Origin: Terribacillus saccharophilus
GTDB lineage: Bacteria; Bacillota; Bacilli; Bacillales; Amphibacillaceae
NCBI GenBank assembly: GCA_900110015.1
Contig: FOCD01000006.1
Span: 1-64,000 of the forward strand
Direction of reading: 5' to 3'
DNA length: 64,000 bases
A program made the position numbers and the translations under genes. Position 1 is the first letter of the stretch, and each line of letters opens with the position of its first letter. This document shows positions 1 through 8,685 of this stretch, one piece after another. The notes under the pieces were generated by a model, which searched no databases, was not told where the DNA came from, and saw nothing but the letters and a program-made list of their open reading frames with translations.

Positions 1-1688
1 GAATTAATAGAAAAATAAGGAACGTCTCCTTGTAATAAATCTTGATATTCATTTAGTGCAATCTTTCCTGGGTTATTATAAAACTCTGCCATTCCAATTC
101 TATTAAAGAATACCTCACGGTGGATATTATCCCTTAAAAGGTCTGGATGATAGCTTAATGACAATAACTCAGTATAAAGCATTGTAGGCTTAACAATTAC
201 ACGTGTAATAACATTATTAAAATATTCCTCTACCATCTCAAGGAATGTATCTTTGTTTTTTAGAATCCAGTTATACATATGTTGAAAACCATATTGAATT
301 TCATCTATATAATTATCAGAACTGACAATTTCATTATTTAATCTAGGATTATTACTTTCTATATCTACATAATTATAATCCTTTTCAACTTTTACATTAT
401 CAGTATTTCCATCAATTATTTTAACTGATTTTAATGGTGATAATTGTTTAGTTGTACCACCTACCCCGCCAATATCAAGTGTGTTTACTTGTCCGTTATT
501 TTCACTATATAAGGACCTAGTAGGTAAGAGGTAAATTGAATATACAGAATCCCCTATCATTCTCATTGCCAAATCATGTATAGATTCTTTATCTTTTTCT
601 TCTTTTCCTATATGCAGTAGTGCTTCGAGATCTATTAGAACGGGATATTCACCTAGTGCAATTAAATTCTCATGATGAAAATCCTTAGCATTTAACGCAT
701 ACAATATACATAGATATTGCCCGATCCTTTTGTAAAAATCTTCAACCTGTTCCTTTGAATCACATTCTTTATACTCTACGAATTCCATCCACCCAAAATT
801 CGCGCGTGAATGAACTCTTGCGTATTTTAAATCTAGTAGTTCTCTTCCTACCTTTTTATTAAGTTTATTAATAAATTCATTAAAATTTTGTTCAAGAACC
901 ATATTTCTTGGTTTAACTACAAGTTTTATTCCATTAGTGAAGGCAATAACAGCTACTGTTTTCCCTCCATTATGTGAATCACCAAAGGAAGTTTCAATGT
1001 CCATAATATTGCCCAGAGAAACATTGAATTTTCTTTCCAACTGTGATTTTTCTTCTGTGGTTGCAACTATAATATCGTATATGTAATTAATATAATTCTC
1101 TATATTATTTTGTATTAATCTTATAAGACTGCTGTACTCATTATATAAGGATTTAATATACATTTTGTCTTTTAAAAGTACAAACTTAAAATAATCTGCC
1201 CTTGATTCAGATGTATTCCCTTCTAACCAACCGTGTTCCTTTGCAACATTAGTTTCTAGAATTAATGTTCTGAAAAACATTTTATATGATGATCTATAAC
1301 AACTTATAACCATAGCTTGAAGTAAGAGGGATTTATTCTGAATAATATCTAGTTCATCAAAGTTGTGTTTCATTTTATTAAAAGCTGCTTGTAAAAGTGG
1401 CGCTATAAAATTTATGTAGGGGAAATCATGTTGAGGTAGATTATTAATAATGTCATCTATAAGGTTTTCTTCGCCTTTGTTATCTTTTAATAATTTTTTT
1501 TCTATATACGCTATGTATTCTTGATTGTTTTGACACTTTCTCCATTCATCTTTTAATTTATCAGAATTTAATCCTGAAGTTTTATTTAACAATTCCCTTA
1601 TATCATTCTCGGTTTTTAATTCTGGGAAGAAGTTTTTCCAATAATCCACCACATCTTTAAAATCAATACCATCTAGTTTTTGGACCAA
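1..1688 (-). CDS. lanM: Class II lanthipeptide synthetase LanM, N-terminal part (cut by window edge)
   Basis: From a TTG at 1688 the frame stays open to the left edge, so about 562 residues of a protein normally near 1000 are visible. LanM enzymes dehydrate Ser/Thr of a precursor peptide and then form thioether rings. The visible part is the dehydratase domain (DUF4135-like); around residue 340 it has DFHHENLIALGEYPVLIDLE, close to the LanM consensus. The cyclase domain with its zinc ligands would lie outside the window. An AAAGGGGG ribosome site sits about 8 nt before the TTG. The gene follows a precursor gene on the same strand, separated by a hairpin terminator, a normal arrangement that gives more peptide than enzyme. 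Confidence 0.9.
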   Translation of the reverse strand, partial: MVQKLDGIDFKDVVDYWKNFFPELKTENDIRELLNKTSGLNSDKLKDEWRKCQNNQEYIAYIEKKLLKDNKGEENLIDDIINNLPQHDFPYINFIAPLLQAAFNKMKHNFDELDIIQNKSLLLQAMVISCYRSSYKMFFRTLILETNVAKEHGWLEGNTSESRADYFKFVLLKDKMYIKSLYNEYSSLIRLIQNNIENYINYIYDIIVATTEEKSQLERKFNVSLGNIMDIETSFGDSHNGGKTVAVIAFTNGIKLVVKPRNMVLEQNFNEFINKLNKKVGRELLDLKYARVHSRANFGWMEFVEYKECDSKEQVEDFYKRIGQYLCILYALNAKDFHHENLIALGEYPVLIDLEALLHIGKEEKDKESIHDLAMRMIGDSVYSIYLLPTRSLYSENNGQVNTLDIGGVGGTTKQLSPLKSVKIIDGNTDNVKVEKDYNYVDIESNNPRLNNEIVSSDNYIDEIQYGFQHMYNWILKNKDTFLEMVEEYFNNVITRVIVKPTMLYTELLSLSYHPDLLRDNIHREVFFNRIGMAEFYNNPGKIALNEYQDLLQGDVPYFSIN

Positions 1689-1703
1689 TTTTGTTCCCCC
1701 TTT

Positions 1704-1736
1704 GTTAAATAAAGCTGGACCTAAGGTCCAGCTCTA
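1704..1736 (-). terminator. Hairpin terminator between precursor gene and lanM
   Basis: Perfect 9-bp arms AGCTGGACC (1713-1721) and GGTCCAGCT (1725-1733) with a 3-nt loop, followed on the minus strand by TTATTT. It lies in the 59-nt gap after the precursor gene and probably lets only part of the transcription through to lanM. Confidence 0.75.
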
Positions 1737-1747
1737 TGTATTTATTA

Positions 1748-1990
1748 TTATTTCGTACCACCGCAAGGATTTGTTGTAGCACATTCTGCCGAAATAGTGC
1801 AAATGCGGCCATAGTTATTACCTAGACCCACAATATCAGCAGCCGTTTTTGAAGCCCAGTCGTTAGTACCCCCGGCTACAAGAGACATATCTTGCTCGCT
1901 AATTTCTTCAAAAAGATTACCTGCTGGATTTTTCTTAGTCATGGAGTATTTATTCTGGATGATAGGGTTTTTTGTGAATGTGTTTTCCAT
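1748..1990 (-). CDS. lanA1: Lanthipeptide precursor LanA1 (two-peptide alpha-like)
   Basis: An 80-residue precursor. The ATG at 1990 is preferred over an upstream in-frame start because TAGGAGG lies 7 nt before it. The leader ends in a double-glycine site (LVAGG, residues 37-41) after the acidic stretch EEISEQDMS, typical of class II leaders cut by a C39-peptidase exporter. The core of about 39 residues contains GNNYGRICTISAEC and a last Cys in NPC. CTISAEC matches the CTxTxEC lipid II-binding ring of mersacidin and of haloduracin or lichenicidin alpha peptides, with Ser in place of one Thr. It precedes lanM and is closely related to the second precursor at 4642. Confidence 0.88.
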   Translation of the reverse strand: MENTFTKNPIIQNKYSMTKKNPAGNLFEEISEQDMSLVAGGTNDWASKTAADIVGLGNNYGRICTISAECATTNPCGGTK

Positions 1991-2070
1991 TTTTATTCCT
2001 CCTATTTTCCAATTTTTGAGATATCTCGTAATTATCTTACAATTAACTCCCGAAATTTGTAAAGGGTTTT

Positions 2071-2100
2071 TTTCCACTTTTATGGAATTAATGTTATAAT
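2071..2100 (+). promoter_or_regulatory. Putative promoter of lanFEG
   Basis: A perfect TATAAT at 2095-2100 lies 41 nt before the lanF start. The upstream hexamer TTTCCA at 2071-2076 (18-nt spacer) is a poor -35, so the call depends mainly on the -10. An AGGAGG site follows at about 2131. Confidence 0.35.
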
Positions 2101-2141
2101 TGTCACAAAATTAATATAATTAATATTTTAGGAGGATTATC

Positions 2142-3035
2142 ATGCAGTACATTTTAGAAGTTCAGCAGGTTTCTAAAAGTTATAAAAAAAAGAAAGTTAT
2201 AGACAACGTTTCTTTTAACATAAAACGGGGTGAAGTGGTTGGACTAGTAGGGCCTAATGGAGCTGGAAAAACCACTTTGATGAAGATTATTATGAACCTA
2301 ATCCAGAATTATCAAGGAACAATTAAGTTAGAGGAGCATAAAAAGAGAAAAAAACAAATAGGGGCTATAATTGAGAATCCTAGCTTCTATCCGAACTTAT
2401 CCGGAATGGAGAATTTGAAGTACTTTGCTGAAGTCTCTGGTGGTTATGATGAGGAACATGTGAGATCGATAATCAAAATGATGAAAATTGATGGATTTAT
2501 AAATAAGAAAGTCAAAAATTATTCTCTAGGGATGAAACAAAGATTAGGAATCGCTCAATCTCTTCTAAATAATCCTGACTTTTTAATTCTCGATGAACCT
2601 ACAAATGGTTTAGATCCTGAAGGAGTAGTTGAAATAAGAAACATCATCGCAGAGATAGTAAGAACAAAAAATATATCAGTTCTGATATCCAGTCACATAC
2701 TATCTGAAATTGAAAATCTATGTGATAGAGTTTTATTTCTGAAAAACGGCAGTCTAATGCATGCTTTAGATTTGAAAAACGAAGAGAATGCAAAGCAAAT
2801 ATATGTAATTGAAACAAGACAAAGTCAAGACATAAAAAAATTCTTAAGAAATAAGGATATCGTTATTCAAGGAACAGAAAACGAAAAAATAACCTTTGAA
2901 ATGAAAAAAGAGGAAATAGAAGATTTAATTTACCAACTTGTGCAAAACAACCTTAAGTTTTCGGCTATCTATCCTACTCATGATAATTTAGAAACTAAAT
3001 TCTTTAAAATGTTAGGAGGAAATAGAATTGGCTAG
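2142..3035 (+). CDS. lanF: Lantibiotic immunity ABC transporter ATP-binding protein LanF
   Basis: A 297-residue ABC ATPase that should power export of the mature lanthipeptide away from the producer membrane. Walker A GPNGAGKTT is at 37-45, the signature YSLGMKQ at about 127-133 and Walker B FLILDEP at 147-153. At the Q-loop position the protein has IIENP, with Glu about residue 78; Glu in place of Gln is characteristic of LanF proteins. It overlaps the next gene by 8 nt and forms a three-gene operon with two permeases between the two precursor genes. Confidence 0.88.
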   Translation: MQYILEVQQVSKSYKKKKVIDNVSFNIKRGEVVGLVGPNGAGKTTLMKIIMNLIQNYQGTIKLEEHKKRKKQIGAIIENPSFYPNLSGMENLKYFAEVSGGYDEEHVRSIIKMMKIDGFINKKVKNYSLGMKQRLGIAQSLLNNPDFLILDEPTNGLDPEGVVEIRNIIAEIVRTKNISVLISSHILSEIENLCDRVLFLKNGSLMHALDLKNEENAKQIYVIETRQSQDIKKFLRNKDIVIQGTENEKITFEMKKEEIEDLIYQLVQNNLKFSAIYPTHDNLETKFFKMLGGNRIG

Positions 3036-3768
3036 GTTATTTAGACTTTCTTTGATAGATTTTAGGTACATATTAAAAAACAAAGCATTATTGGTAACAT
3101 TAAGTTTTACAATAATATACACTTGTTTATTTTATTTTTATTTAACAAACTCTACAAACCAAATAAATGTGAATGCAAATACGTATTATCAAACTTTTAA
3201 CGATATATCTTTTTACATATTTTTGATAATACCAGCATTATCCCTTTCTAAAGAATACACCTTTAAAACCTCTAGAATTATTTACACTGGAATACTAAGT
3301 AAAAATCAGGTCTTAACTTACAAAGTGTCCTCAACCCTCCTTTTCTTATTAGCACTTGGAATTTTGCACAGATTGATAGGAAATATCTTTTGGGGATTTG
3401 ATCAAGAGAGTTTTTCATTTGACATATTGAGTAATAGTCTTGTTGAAACAGCTACAATCTATTTTTTTGCGGGCATCTTTACAATAAGCTTAACCTTCTT
3501 ATCCTCACTAGTATCGTATAGCAGATTAAGTACTGTTATTTTTACAGTGGCTATCTTTATCTTAGAGAGGTTTGTAAGAGGAATTCTATTACTATTAGTA
3601 GATAATGACCTTCTTAAGTTGTTACTAAATCATAATCCTTTAGGGATTATACAGAATATCTTGCAATACGGTAATCTTACAATTATGGATGGGATTATTT
3701 TAACATTATTATCGGCCGTTCTTTTTCTGATCTCAATAATTTTAATAAACAAAAAAGCCATAGATTAG
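3028..3768 (+). CDS. lanE: Immunity transporter permease LanE
   Basis: A 246-residue, very hydrophobic ABC-2 type permease with about six membrane segments. It starts at TTG 3028 inside the end of lanF, with AGGAGG about 8 nt upstream, so translation is probably coupled. It has no enzyme motif. The identification rests on its place between a LanF-type ATPase and a second permease and on its size. With LanF and LanG it should form the self-protection pump that expels peptide from the membrane. Confidence 0.75.
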   Translation: MARLFRLSLIDFRYILKNKALLVTLSFTIIYTCLFYFYLTNSTNQINVNANTYYQTFNDISFYIFLIIPALSLSKEYTFKTSRIIYTGILSKNQVLTYKVSSTLLFLLALGILHRLIGNIFWGFDQESFSFDILSNSLVETATIYFFAGIFTISLTFLSSLVSYSRLSTVIFTVAIFILERFVRGILLLLVDNDLLKLLLNHNPLGIIQNILQYGNLTIMDGIILTLLSAVLFLISIILINKKAID

Positions 3769-3778
3769 GAGAGAAATT

Positions 3779-4498
3779 ATGTTATTAGTTAAATATGAAC
3801 TAAAAAAATACTTCAACAAGTCTTTAATTATATTTATTAGTCTACTAGTTATTACTACATACCTTGACAATTTTCTTCATTATCAGTTGGGTGCTGAAAA
3901 ACCAAATATAGTAGCAGGAAACTTTGGTTTATCTTTATTAATTACTCAATTTTATCTTATCTTTTTAGCAAGTGTATATATCACATCTGAGTTTCAGTTG
4001 GGCACGTCGAAATCCGTTTTTACAGGTGTTTATACTCGTATAGAGATAATCAATATTAAAACGATTGCTATAATTCTAATCAGTTTATGCTTAGGAATAC
4101 TTAATTGGATAATCGGTCTATTGTTAGAGATTATCTTATTGGATAGCATAAGTATAACTTCAGCATTATTTGACTTATTGATAATTGCCTCCCTTTATTT
4201 GATATATATTTTAAGTGTACTAACTTTTTCATTATTAATATCCTCTATTTGTTTAAATAGACTAGTGACAATCATAATTAATTTTGGAGCTTTTATATTT
4301 ATTGGCGACATTACAGTACAGATAGCTAATAGAAGCCCAAAACTTGCAAAGATAGTAGAGAACTTACCTTTTTATATAGTTACTAATGGTTTTAATAACT
4401 TACGTATCAATATTGATTCTCTGATATTAATCATTATCTTTATTGCTGCCTTTTATCTATCCGGAATAGTGATCTTCAAAAAAAGGGATTTAACATAA
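3779..4498 (+). CDS. lanG: Immunity transporter permease LanG
   Basis: A 239-residue membrane protein with about six hydrophobic segments, starting at ATG 3779 after a GGAGAG site only 10 nt downstream of lanE. Its N-terminus (LLVKYELKKY) is typical of ABC-2 permease subunits. It is the second, non-identical permease of the LanFEG immunity exporter. No dedicated peptide exporter (LanT) and no LanI lipoprotein are visible; LanT may lie beyond the left edge with the rest of lanM. Confidence 0.75.
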   Translation: MLLVKYELKKYFNKSLIIFISLLVITTYLDNFLHYQLGAEKPNIVAGNFGLSLLITQFYLIFLASVYITSEFQLGTSKSVFTGVYTRIEIINIKTIAIILISLCLGILNWIIGLLLEIILLDSISITSALFDLLIIASLYLIYILSVLTFSLLISSICLNRLVTIIINFGAFIFIGDITVQIANRSPKLAKIVENLPFYIVTNGFNNLRINIDSLILIIIFIAAFYLSGIVIFKKRDLT

Positions 4499-4641
4499 TG
4501 ATTGAATCTTTCTATTCAGTCTAAATAAATACCCTTAATTTCAAATTAATTGAAAATAATAAAGTATTTGTATTTACAAAATAAGTAAATAGATTTATGT
4601 TAGTAGAGAGATATCTCAAAATTGAAAGTGGAGGAATAAAA

Positions 4642-4881
4642 ATGGAAAACAAATTCACAAAAAAAACCTTCATCCAGAATAAATACTCCATGAATAAAAA
4701 AAACCCGGCTGGCGACCTCTTTGAAGAGATTAGCGAGCAAGACATGTCCCAAGTTAGCGGCGGAACTAGTAACTGGGCATCTAAAAATTTAGCAAATGCA
4801 CGTGGGTTAAAAGGAAATTATGGTCAGATATGCACGTTATCTGCAGAATGTGGTGCATTTACTAAATCCTGTGGAGATTAA
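4642..4881 (+). CDS. lanA2: Lanthipeptide precursor LanA2
   Basis: A 79-residue paralogue of the precursor at 1748-1990, on the opposite strand and 143 nt after lanG. The ATG at 4642 has GGAGG 7 nt upstream. The leader is nearly the same (NKYSMNKKNPAGDLFEEI) and ends in SGG at about 39-41. The core holds GNYGQICTLSAEC and a final Cys, so it carries the same lipid II-type ring motif with different flanks. Upstream DNA shares GAGATATCTCAAAA and the GGAGGAATAAAA ribosome site with lanA1, indicating duplication of gene and leader. Both precursors look alpha-like; I see no beta partner. Confidence 0.85.
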   Translation: MENKFTKKTFIQNKYSMNKKNPAGDLFEEISEQDMSQVSGGTSNWASKNLANARGLKGNYGQICTLSAECGAFTKSCGD

Positions 4882-4960
4882 TATTAATAGATTTTGCAGT
4901 AAATGGAGTAACGCATGCTCTGGAACCACAGTTTTCTCAAACTTTAAAAAGAAAAAAGCA

Positions 4961-4990
4961 AAGACCATCGTTTAGATGGTCTTCTTTATA
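4961..4990 (+). terminator. Terminator after lanA2
   Basis: Nine-bp arms AAGACCATC (4961-4969) and GATGGTCTT (4975-4983) with loop GTTTA, followed by CTTTATATT. It closes the plus-strand lanFEG-lanA2 unit. Confidence 0.75.
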
Positions 4991-5065
4991 TTCTGTAGGA
5001 TATATTGAATCTATTGTCGCGCTTAGGTTATAACTGACTATACCCGATAACAAAAAATCCCTATT

Positions 5066-5112
5066 TATGGACTGTCCCTATCTCAAAAACGGGTCAGTCC
5101 ATAGCAAAGGCT
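5066..5112. terminator. Possible terminator between lanthipeptide locus and nuclease gene
   Basis: Arms TATGGACTG (5066-5074) and CAGTCCATA (5095-5103) enclose 20 nt. GGCTTTTTT follows on the plus side, and on the minus side AGGGATTTTTTG follows. It could end the convergent nuclease transcript; the distance from stem to T-run weakens the call. Confidence 0.4.
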
Positions 5113-5142
5113 TTTTTATTATATTCAGATGGTAGATACGGC

Positions 5143-6090
5143 TTACTCGCCTACAATACCATCGTTATCATTATCTTTCATGTACTGGTACAACCAATGA
5201 TCACTTGTTATTGGCATAGTGAACCCTGCTGCTTTTGCTTCTGCGATTGTAACCTGTCCATTACTGTTTGTATCAACACTAGAAAGATCCCCTTCATTTA
5301 TGGAGGAACTTGCTGATTCGGACTCGGAGTCCTTATTTCCGGTTAGTCTAAGTGATTCGTTTACTTCATCAGGGTTCACATTGTCAAATGTATCAACAAT
5401 CTCATTACCCTTTAAAGTATAGGTATACTGATAACTTGAAGGAATCTGCGTTACCGTATCCGGATAGGTGATAATGGCTTCTAAATTAGTGGCTCCACCT
5501 GCGTCACGGATACTTTTTTCCATATACGCTTGATCACCATGTCGGTTAAGCGTACTTTCTTGTGGCGTGATATTATAAGCATTCGATACCCCTCCGAGAG
5601 AATCAGCTATGATATGTCCTTCGTCTAAATCTGCTCTTTCAACACCAGGAACTTTTGCTTCATCAGAGTAATATCTGCCAGACGATGTTACAGGTTCGGT
5701 ACTGTCATCTTGTATAGTAATTTCGTCAGCAATGGCACGTACCAGTTGCCCGTATTCGTTAGTAAACGCCCAATATTCACGGCCCCCAAACCCAATGTCA
5801 ACGACTACGTTTGGTTGTCGAGAGCCAGACAAATCGCCACCATCGACTTCAAGGATGTCGTATCCCGGAAACTCTTCTTCATTTGCTGCGGTTGAGGTTT
5901 CCTCTCCTTCTGGATCATCTACACTCTCCGCAACAGCTTCTTCCTTTTCACTTTTTATATCTGAATTCTCTGTTGCTGCTACTTGTGGATCTGTCTCTTT
6001 ATCGGTAGTGGCCACATTTTCTACATCGGTACAACCAACCATAAAAATGATTGTTAAAAGTAAGACTAAATAGTTCATTTTCTTCTTCAT
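5143..6090 (-). CDS. Lipoprotein DNA/RNA non-specific endonuclease with C-terminal EF-hand-like tail
   Basis: 315 residues. A signal peptide ends in the lipobox FMVGC (Cys20), so the protein should be anchored outside the membrane. After an acidic linker (about 20-75) comes a DNA/RNA non-specific endonuclease domain of the NucA/DNA-entry nuclease type: DLDEGHIIADSLGG with the presumed catalytic His near residue 159, then Asn and Arg in STLNRHGDQAYM. The C-terminus has two calcium-site-like segments, DTNSNGQVT and DNDNDGIVGE. Ribosome site GGGAG precedes ATG 6090. Possible roles are processing of extracellular DNA or nutrient release; the sequence does not decide. Confidence 0.8.
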   Translation of the reverse strand: MKKKMNYLVLLLTIIFMVGCTDVENVATTDKETDPQVAATENSDIKSEKEEAVAESVDDPEGEETSTAANEEEFPGYDILEVDGGDLSGSRQPNVVVDIGFGGREYWAFTNEYGQLVRAIADEITIQDDSTEPVTSSGRYYSDEAKVPGVERADLDEGHIIADSLGGVSNAYNITPQESTLNRHGDQAYMEKSIRDAGGATNLEAIITYPDTVTQIPSSYQYTYTLKGNEIVDTFDNVNPDEVNESLRLTGNKDSESESASSSINEGDLSSVDTNSNGQVTIAEAKAAGFTMPITSDHWLYQYMKDNDNDGIVGE

Positions 6091-6258
6091 TTTATAACTC
6101 TCCCATATCCAATTTACACTTATATTTTACACTCAAAACTAGGAAACAGAAAAAGATAGTTTTATAAGTTTAGGGTGTACTCTAAATTTACACTAATCAT
6201 TGGCCTAACTTTACTCTATAATTTATAAAAAGAAGAAAAATAGGGAAAGAGTGATTTC

Positions 6259-8169
6259 TTGGATTACTACATAAAAGAGCAAGATTTGTCTTCAAAGAGT
6301 TTTATAGTTCGTGAGTATGGAAGGGAAACTTTAGAAAATCTATCTAAAGTAAATATCCTTGTGGGATCAAATAATTCAGGAAAGAGTAGATTCTTAAGGA
6401 ACTTAGCTTCAATGAATGAAATATCCTTCCGTCCTTCTGAGTATGATTATCGGGAAATTCAAAAACTTATCAGCTCATTTAAGTTTGAATTAGCATCGAT
6501 AATTAATAAGTATAACGCCAATGCCTTCGGAGCGTATACTATACAATCACTAAGGCAAACATACGATCCTTGGATTCATGAAGGTGAAGATCCTTTTACC
6601 GAATATAATCAAATGATGAAATCCCTTGAAAATATGGAGAGTCGTCATGACAATATTTCCTGGTTGGATTATTCTAATCCTACTAAGGAAGAGGATGCTG
6701 CTAATATGTATAAAGAGGTTATGGATCTATTGTGGAGTTTTAGAGATGAAAATCACTCTTTTCTTCCAGATGATGATGTAAATCTTAAAATAAAGTTTAA
6801 AAGAACATATATACCTACCCTAAGAGGATTAAGAGGATATAGTAGTGAAGACTTATATGAAATAAGAACAAAAGATGACTATTTCAAAGACGTCAATATA
6901 GATGGATTTAGTATTCATACAGGATTAAACTTATACGAAGAAGTAACAGATTTATTACTAGGAAGTGTGAGTGACAGGCGAAAGATTGCTGATTTTCAGA
7001 AGTTCTTAGGTGATAGTTTTTTTGATAAAAAACCAGTAACCTTGACTCCAGATAGGGAACTTAAAGTATTAAAAGTACAAATTGGTAATGAAACAGAGAA
7101 GAAGATTTATGAATTAGGGGATGGAATACAGTCTTTAATTATACTAACATTTCCATTGTTTAAACATAAGGGCGAAAACTTGCTGTTGTTTATAGAAGAA
7201 CCAGAATTATATTTGCACCCTGGTATGCAGAGAAAGTTTATTGAAATTGTTCTACAAGACGAGCAATTTAGAGGTCACCAGGTATTTATTACAACTCATT
7301 CCAATCATTTTTTGGATATGACACTGGATATGGAACGTATTTCCGTTTACAAGTTTAGAAAATATTTTGCCGAACAAGAGGATTTCGAACAACCTTTGGA
7401 AGAGATTGATGCTCAATTTGAAGTAACTAATGTAAGTAATGAAGATAGTAGTGTATTACAAGAACTGGGTGTAAAAAATTCAGCTGTTCTTTTGTCTAAC
7501 TGTACAATATGGGTGGAGGGTATTACAGACAGGTTTTATATCAGAAGATTTTTAAAGGTTTTTCAAGAATTTCATCCTGATTTAGATTTTAAAGAAGATG
7601 TACATTATTCATTTGTTGAGTACAGTGGTGCTAATATAACTCATTGGTCATTCCTAGATAAGGATGGAACAGACGCTGATGAAGACCACACTTCAATGAA
7701 TGCCGAAAAAGTATGTAGCACTCTATTTTTGATTTCAGACAAAGATGGAGAAGATAAGCGTGGTCGTCAAGAACAGTTAAAGGAAGTTCTCGAAGAAAGA
7801 TACTACTGTTTAGAATGTTTGGAAATTGAAAATATATTAACAGTAGATACATTAAAGAATGTAATTGCCGAATACGAAAAGACTACATCGTTAGAACAAC
7901 CATTAGAACATCTAAAAAAAGATGAATTTACTCAAGAAGAATACAAAAATGAGAAATTAGGTGACTTTATAAATTCTCTTTTCTACGATGAAGAACCTCG
8001 TAAACGTAAAAGAAAAGGGAGTTACGCAGCAGAATCAGGAACTATTGCAAATAAACTTGATTTCTGTAAAAGAGCTATCAAACATATAAACACTTATGAT
8101 GATTTAAGCGAAGAGGCTCGACTTTTATGCGAAAATCTGTATGGATTTATAAAAGCAAACAACCTTTAA
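6259..8169 (+). CDS. OLD-like protein: AAA/ABC-type ATPase fused to TOPRIM nuclease domain
   Basis: 636 residues starting at TTG 6259. Walker A VGSNNSGKSRF is at about 35-45, and FIEEPELYLHP with an HSNHF switch near 310-350 gives the Walker B and D-loop region of the OLD family. The C-terminal half has a TOPRIM domain: the conserved Glu in WVEGITD near 418 and the Asp pair in ISDKDGED near 492. OLD proteins and the related GajA are nucleases, often phage-defence effectors. No UvrD-like GajB gene is next to it, so this is a stand-alone (class 1-like) protein. It is monocistronic and ends at a strong terminator. Confidence 0.8.
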   Translation: MDYYIKEQDLSSKSFIVREYGRETLENLSKVNILVGSNNSGKSRFLRNLASMNEISFRPSEYDYREIQKLISSFKFELASIINKYNANAFGAYTIQSLRQTYDPWIHEGEDPFTEYNQMMKSLENMESRHDNISWLDYSNPTKEEDAANMYKEVMDLLWSFRDENHSFLPDDDVNLKIKFKRTYIPTLRGLRGYSSEDLYEIRTKDDYFKDVNIDGFSIHTGLNLYEEVTDLLLGSVSDRRKIADFQKFLGDSFFDKKPVTLTPDRELKVLKVQIGNETEKKIYELGDGIQSLIILTFPLFKHKGENLLLFIEEPELYLHPGMQRKFIEIVLQDEQFRGHQVFITTHSNHFLDMTLDMERISVYKFRKYFAEQEDFEQPLEEIDAQFEVTNVSNEDSSVLQELGVKNSAVLLSNCTIWVEGITDRFYIRRFLKVFQEFHPDLDFKEDVHYSFVEYSGANITHWSFLDKDGTDADEDHTSMNAEKVCSTLFLISDKDGEDKRGRQEQLKEVLEERYYCLECLEIENILTVDTLKNVIAEYEKTTSLEQPLEHLKKDEFTQEEYKNEKLGDFINSLFYDEEPRKRKRKGSYAAESGTIANKLDFCKRAIKHINTYDDLSEEARLLCENLYGFIKANNL

Positions 8170-8171
8170 TA

Positions 8172-8200
8172 AAAAAGCTCTCCTAAGAGAGCTTTTTATT
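8172..8200 (+). terminator. Terminator of the OLD-like gene
   Basis: Eleven-bp arms AAAAAGCTCTC (8172-8182) and GAGAGCTTTTT (8187-8197), loop CTAA, beginning 3 nt after the stop codon. Confidence 0.9.
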
Positions 8201-8432
8201 ATTTGTTTCTACCCGACATCATTTACTTTTTCCAAAGATCGGCCGACTAGATAATTGTCTCAGTAGCTGCAGATTATCCTTTTGCACTGAAAATGTGATG
8301 TTTGTAGCTACACAAGGTCGTTTGTTTGGATTTTTAGATGGTATAGTCTTCTTCTTTTTTGTCATTGCTACACATCCTTTCGTATATCGTTTGTTTTACG
8401 ATGAAAGATATGCGAGCTTTTTTAAAGATATG

Positions 8433-8466
8433 AAAAAAGAGAAGGCATGTAATTGCCTTCTCTTTT
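8433..8466. terminator. Bidirectional terminator downstream of spoIISB
   Basis: Near-perfect arms AAAAGAGAAGGCA and TGCCTTCTCTTTT around a 6-nt loop, with T-runs on both strands. On the minus strand it lies directly after the spoIISB-like stop codon. The 8201-8432 stretch before it holds no convincing gene. Confidence 0.8.
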
Positions 8467-8642
8467 TATTTAGCCTGTCTTATAGCTTCTTCGTTGATTG
8501 CCTTCAACCGAGCAAGTGAACGATTCATGTTAATATTAGTCTGTCGTTTATTAGGGTTTCTAGGAATAGAATTGCGTCGGGAAGCTCTAAGAGTGGCAAC
8601 GTCTGTCCGTTCTTCTCTAGTCAGAGTAGGTGTAGTAGCCAT
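8466..8642 (-). CDS. spoIISB: SpoIISB-like antitoxin
   Basis: A 58-residue, strongly basic protein. ATG 8642 is preferred because GGAG lies 9 nt before it; a GTG at 8651 would be too close. It sits 43 nt downstream of a SpoIISA-like gene in the same orientation, as spoIISB follows spoIISA in Bacillus subtilis. It matches SpoIISB in size (56 residues there), charge and a charged C-terminal helix (ARLKAINEEAIRQAK here). SpoIISB binds the cytosolic part of SpoIISA and neutralises it. Pairwise similarity is low, so context carries much of the call. Confidence 0.65.
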   Translation of the reverse strand: MATTPTLTREERTDVATLRASRRNSIPRNPNKRQTNINMNRSLARLKAINEEAIRQAK

Positions 8643-8685
8643 AACTTCCACACTCCTTTATTTGGTACCGTTATTATAACATATT

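Noticed and set aside
4521-4745. Minus-strand frame of 74 residues across lanA2
   Set aside because: It lies antisense to a well-supported precursor gene with a good ribosome site and has none of its own.
8295-8519. Plus-strand hydrophobic frame of 74 residues
   Set aside because: No ribosome site; it runs through a strong bidirectional terminator and into the antisense of spoIISB.
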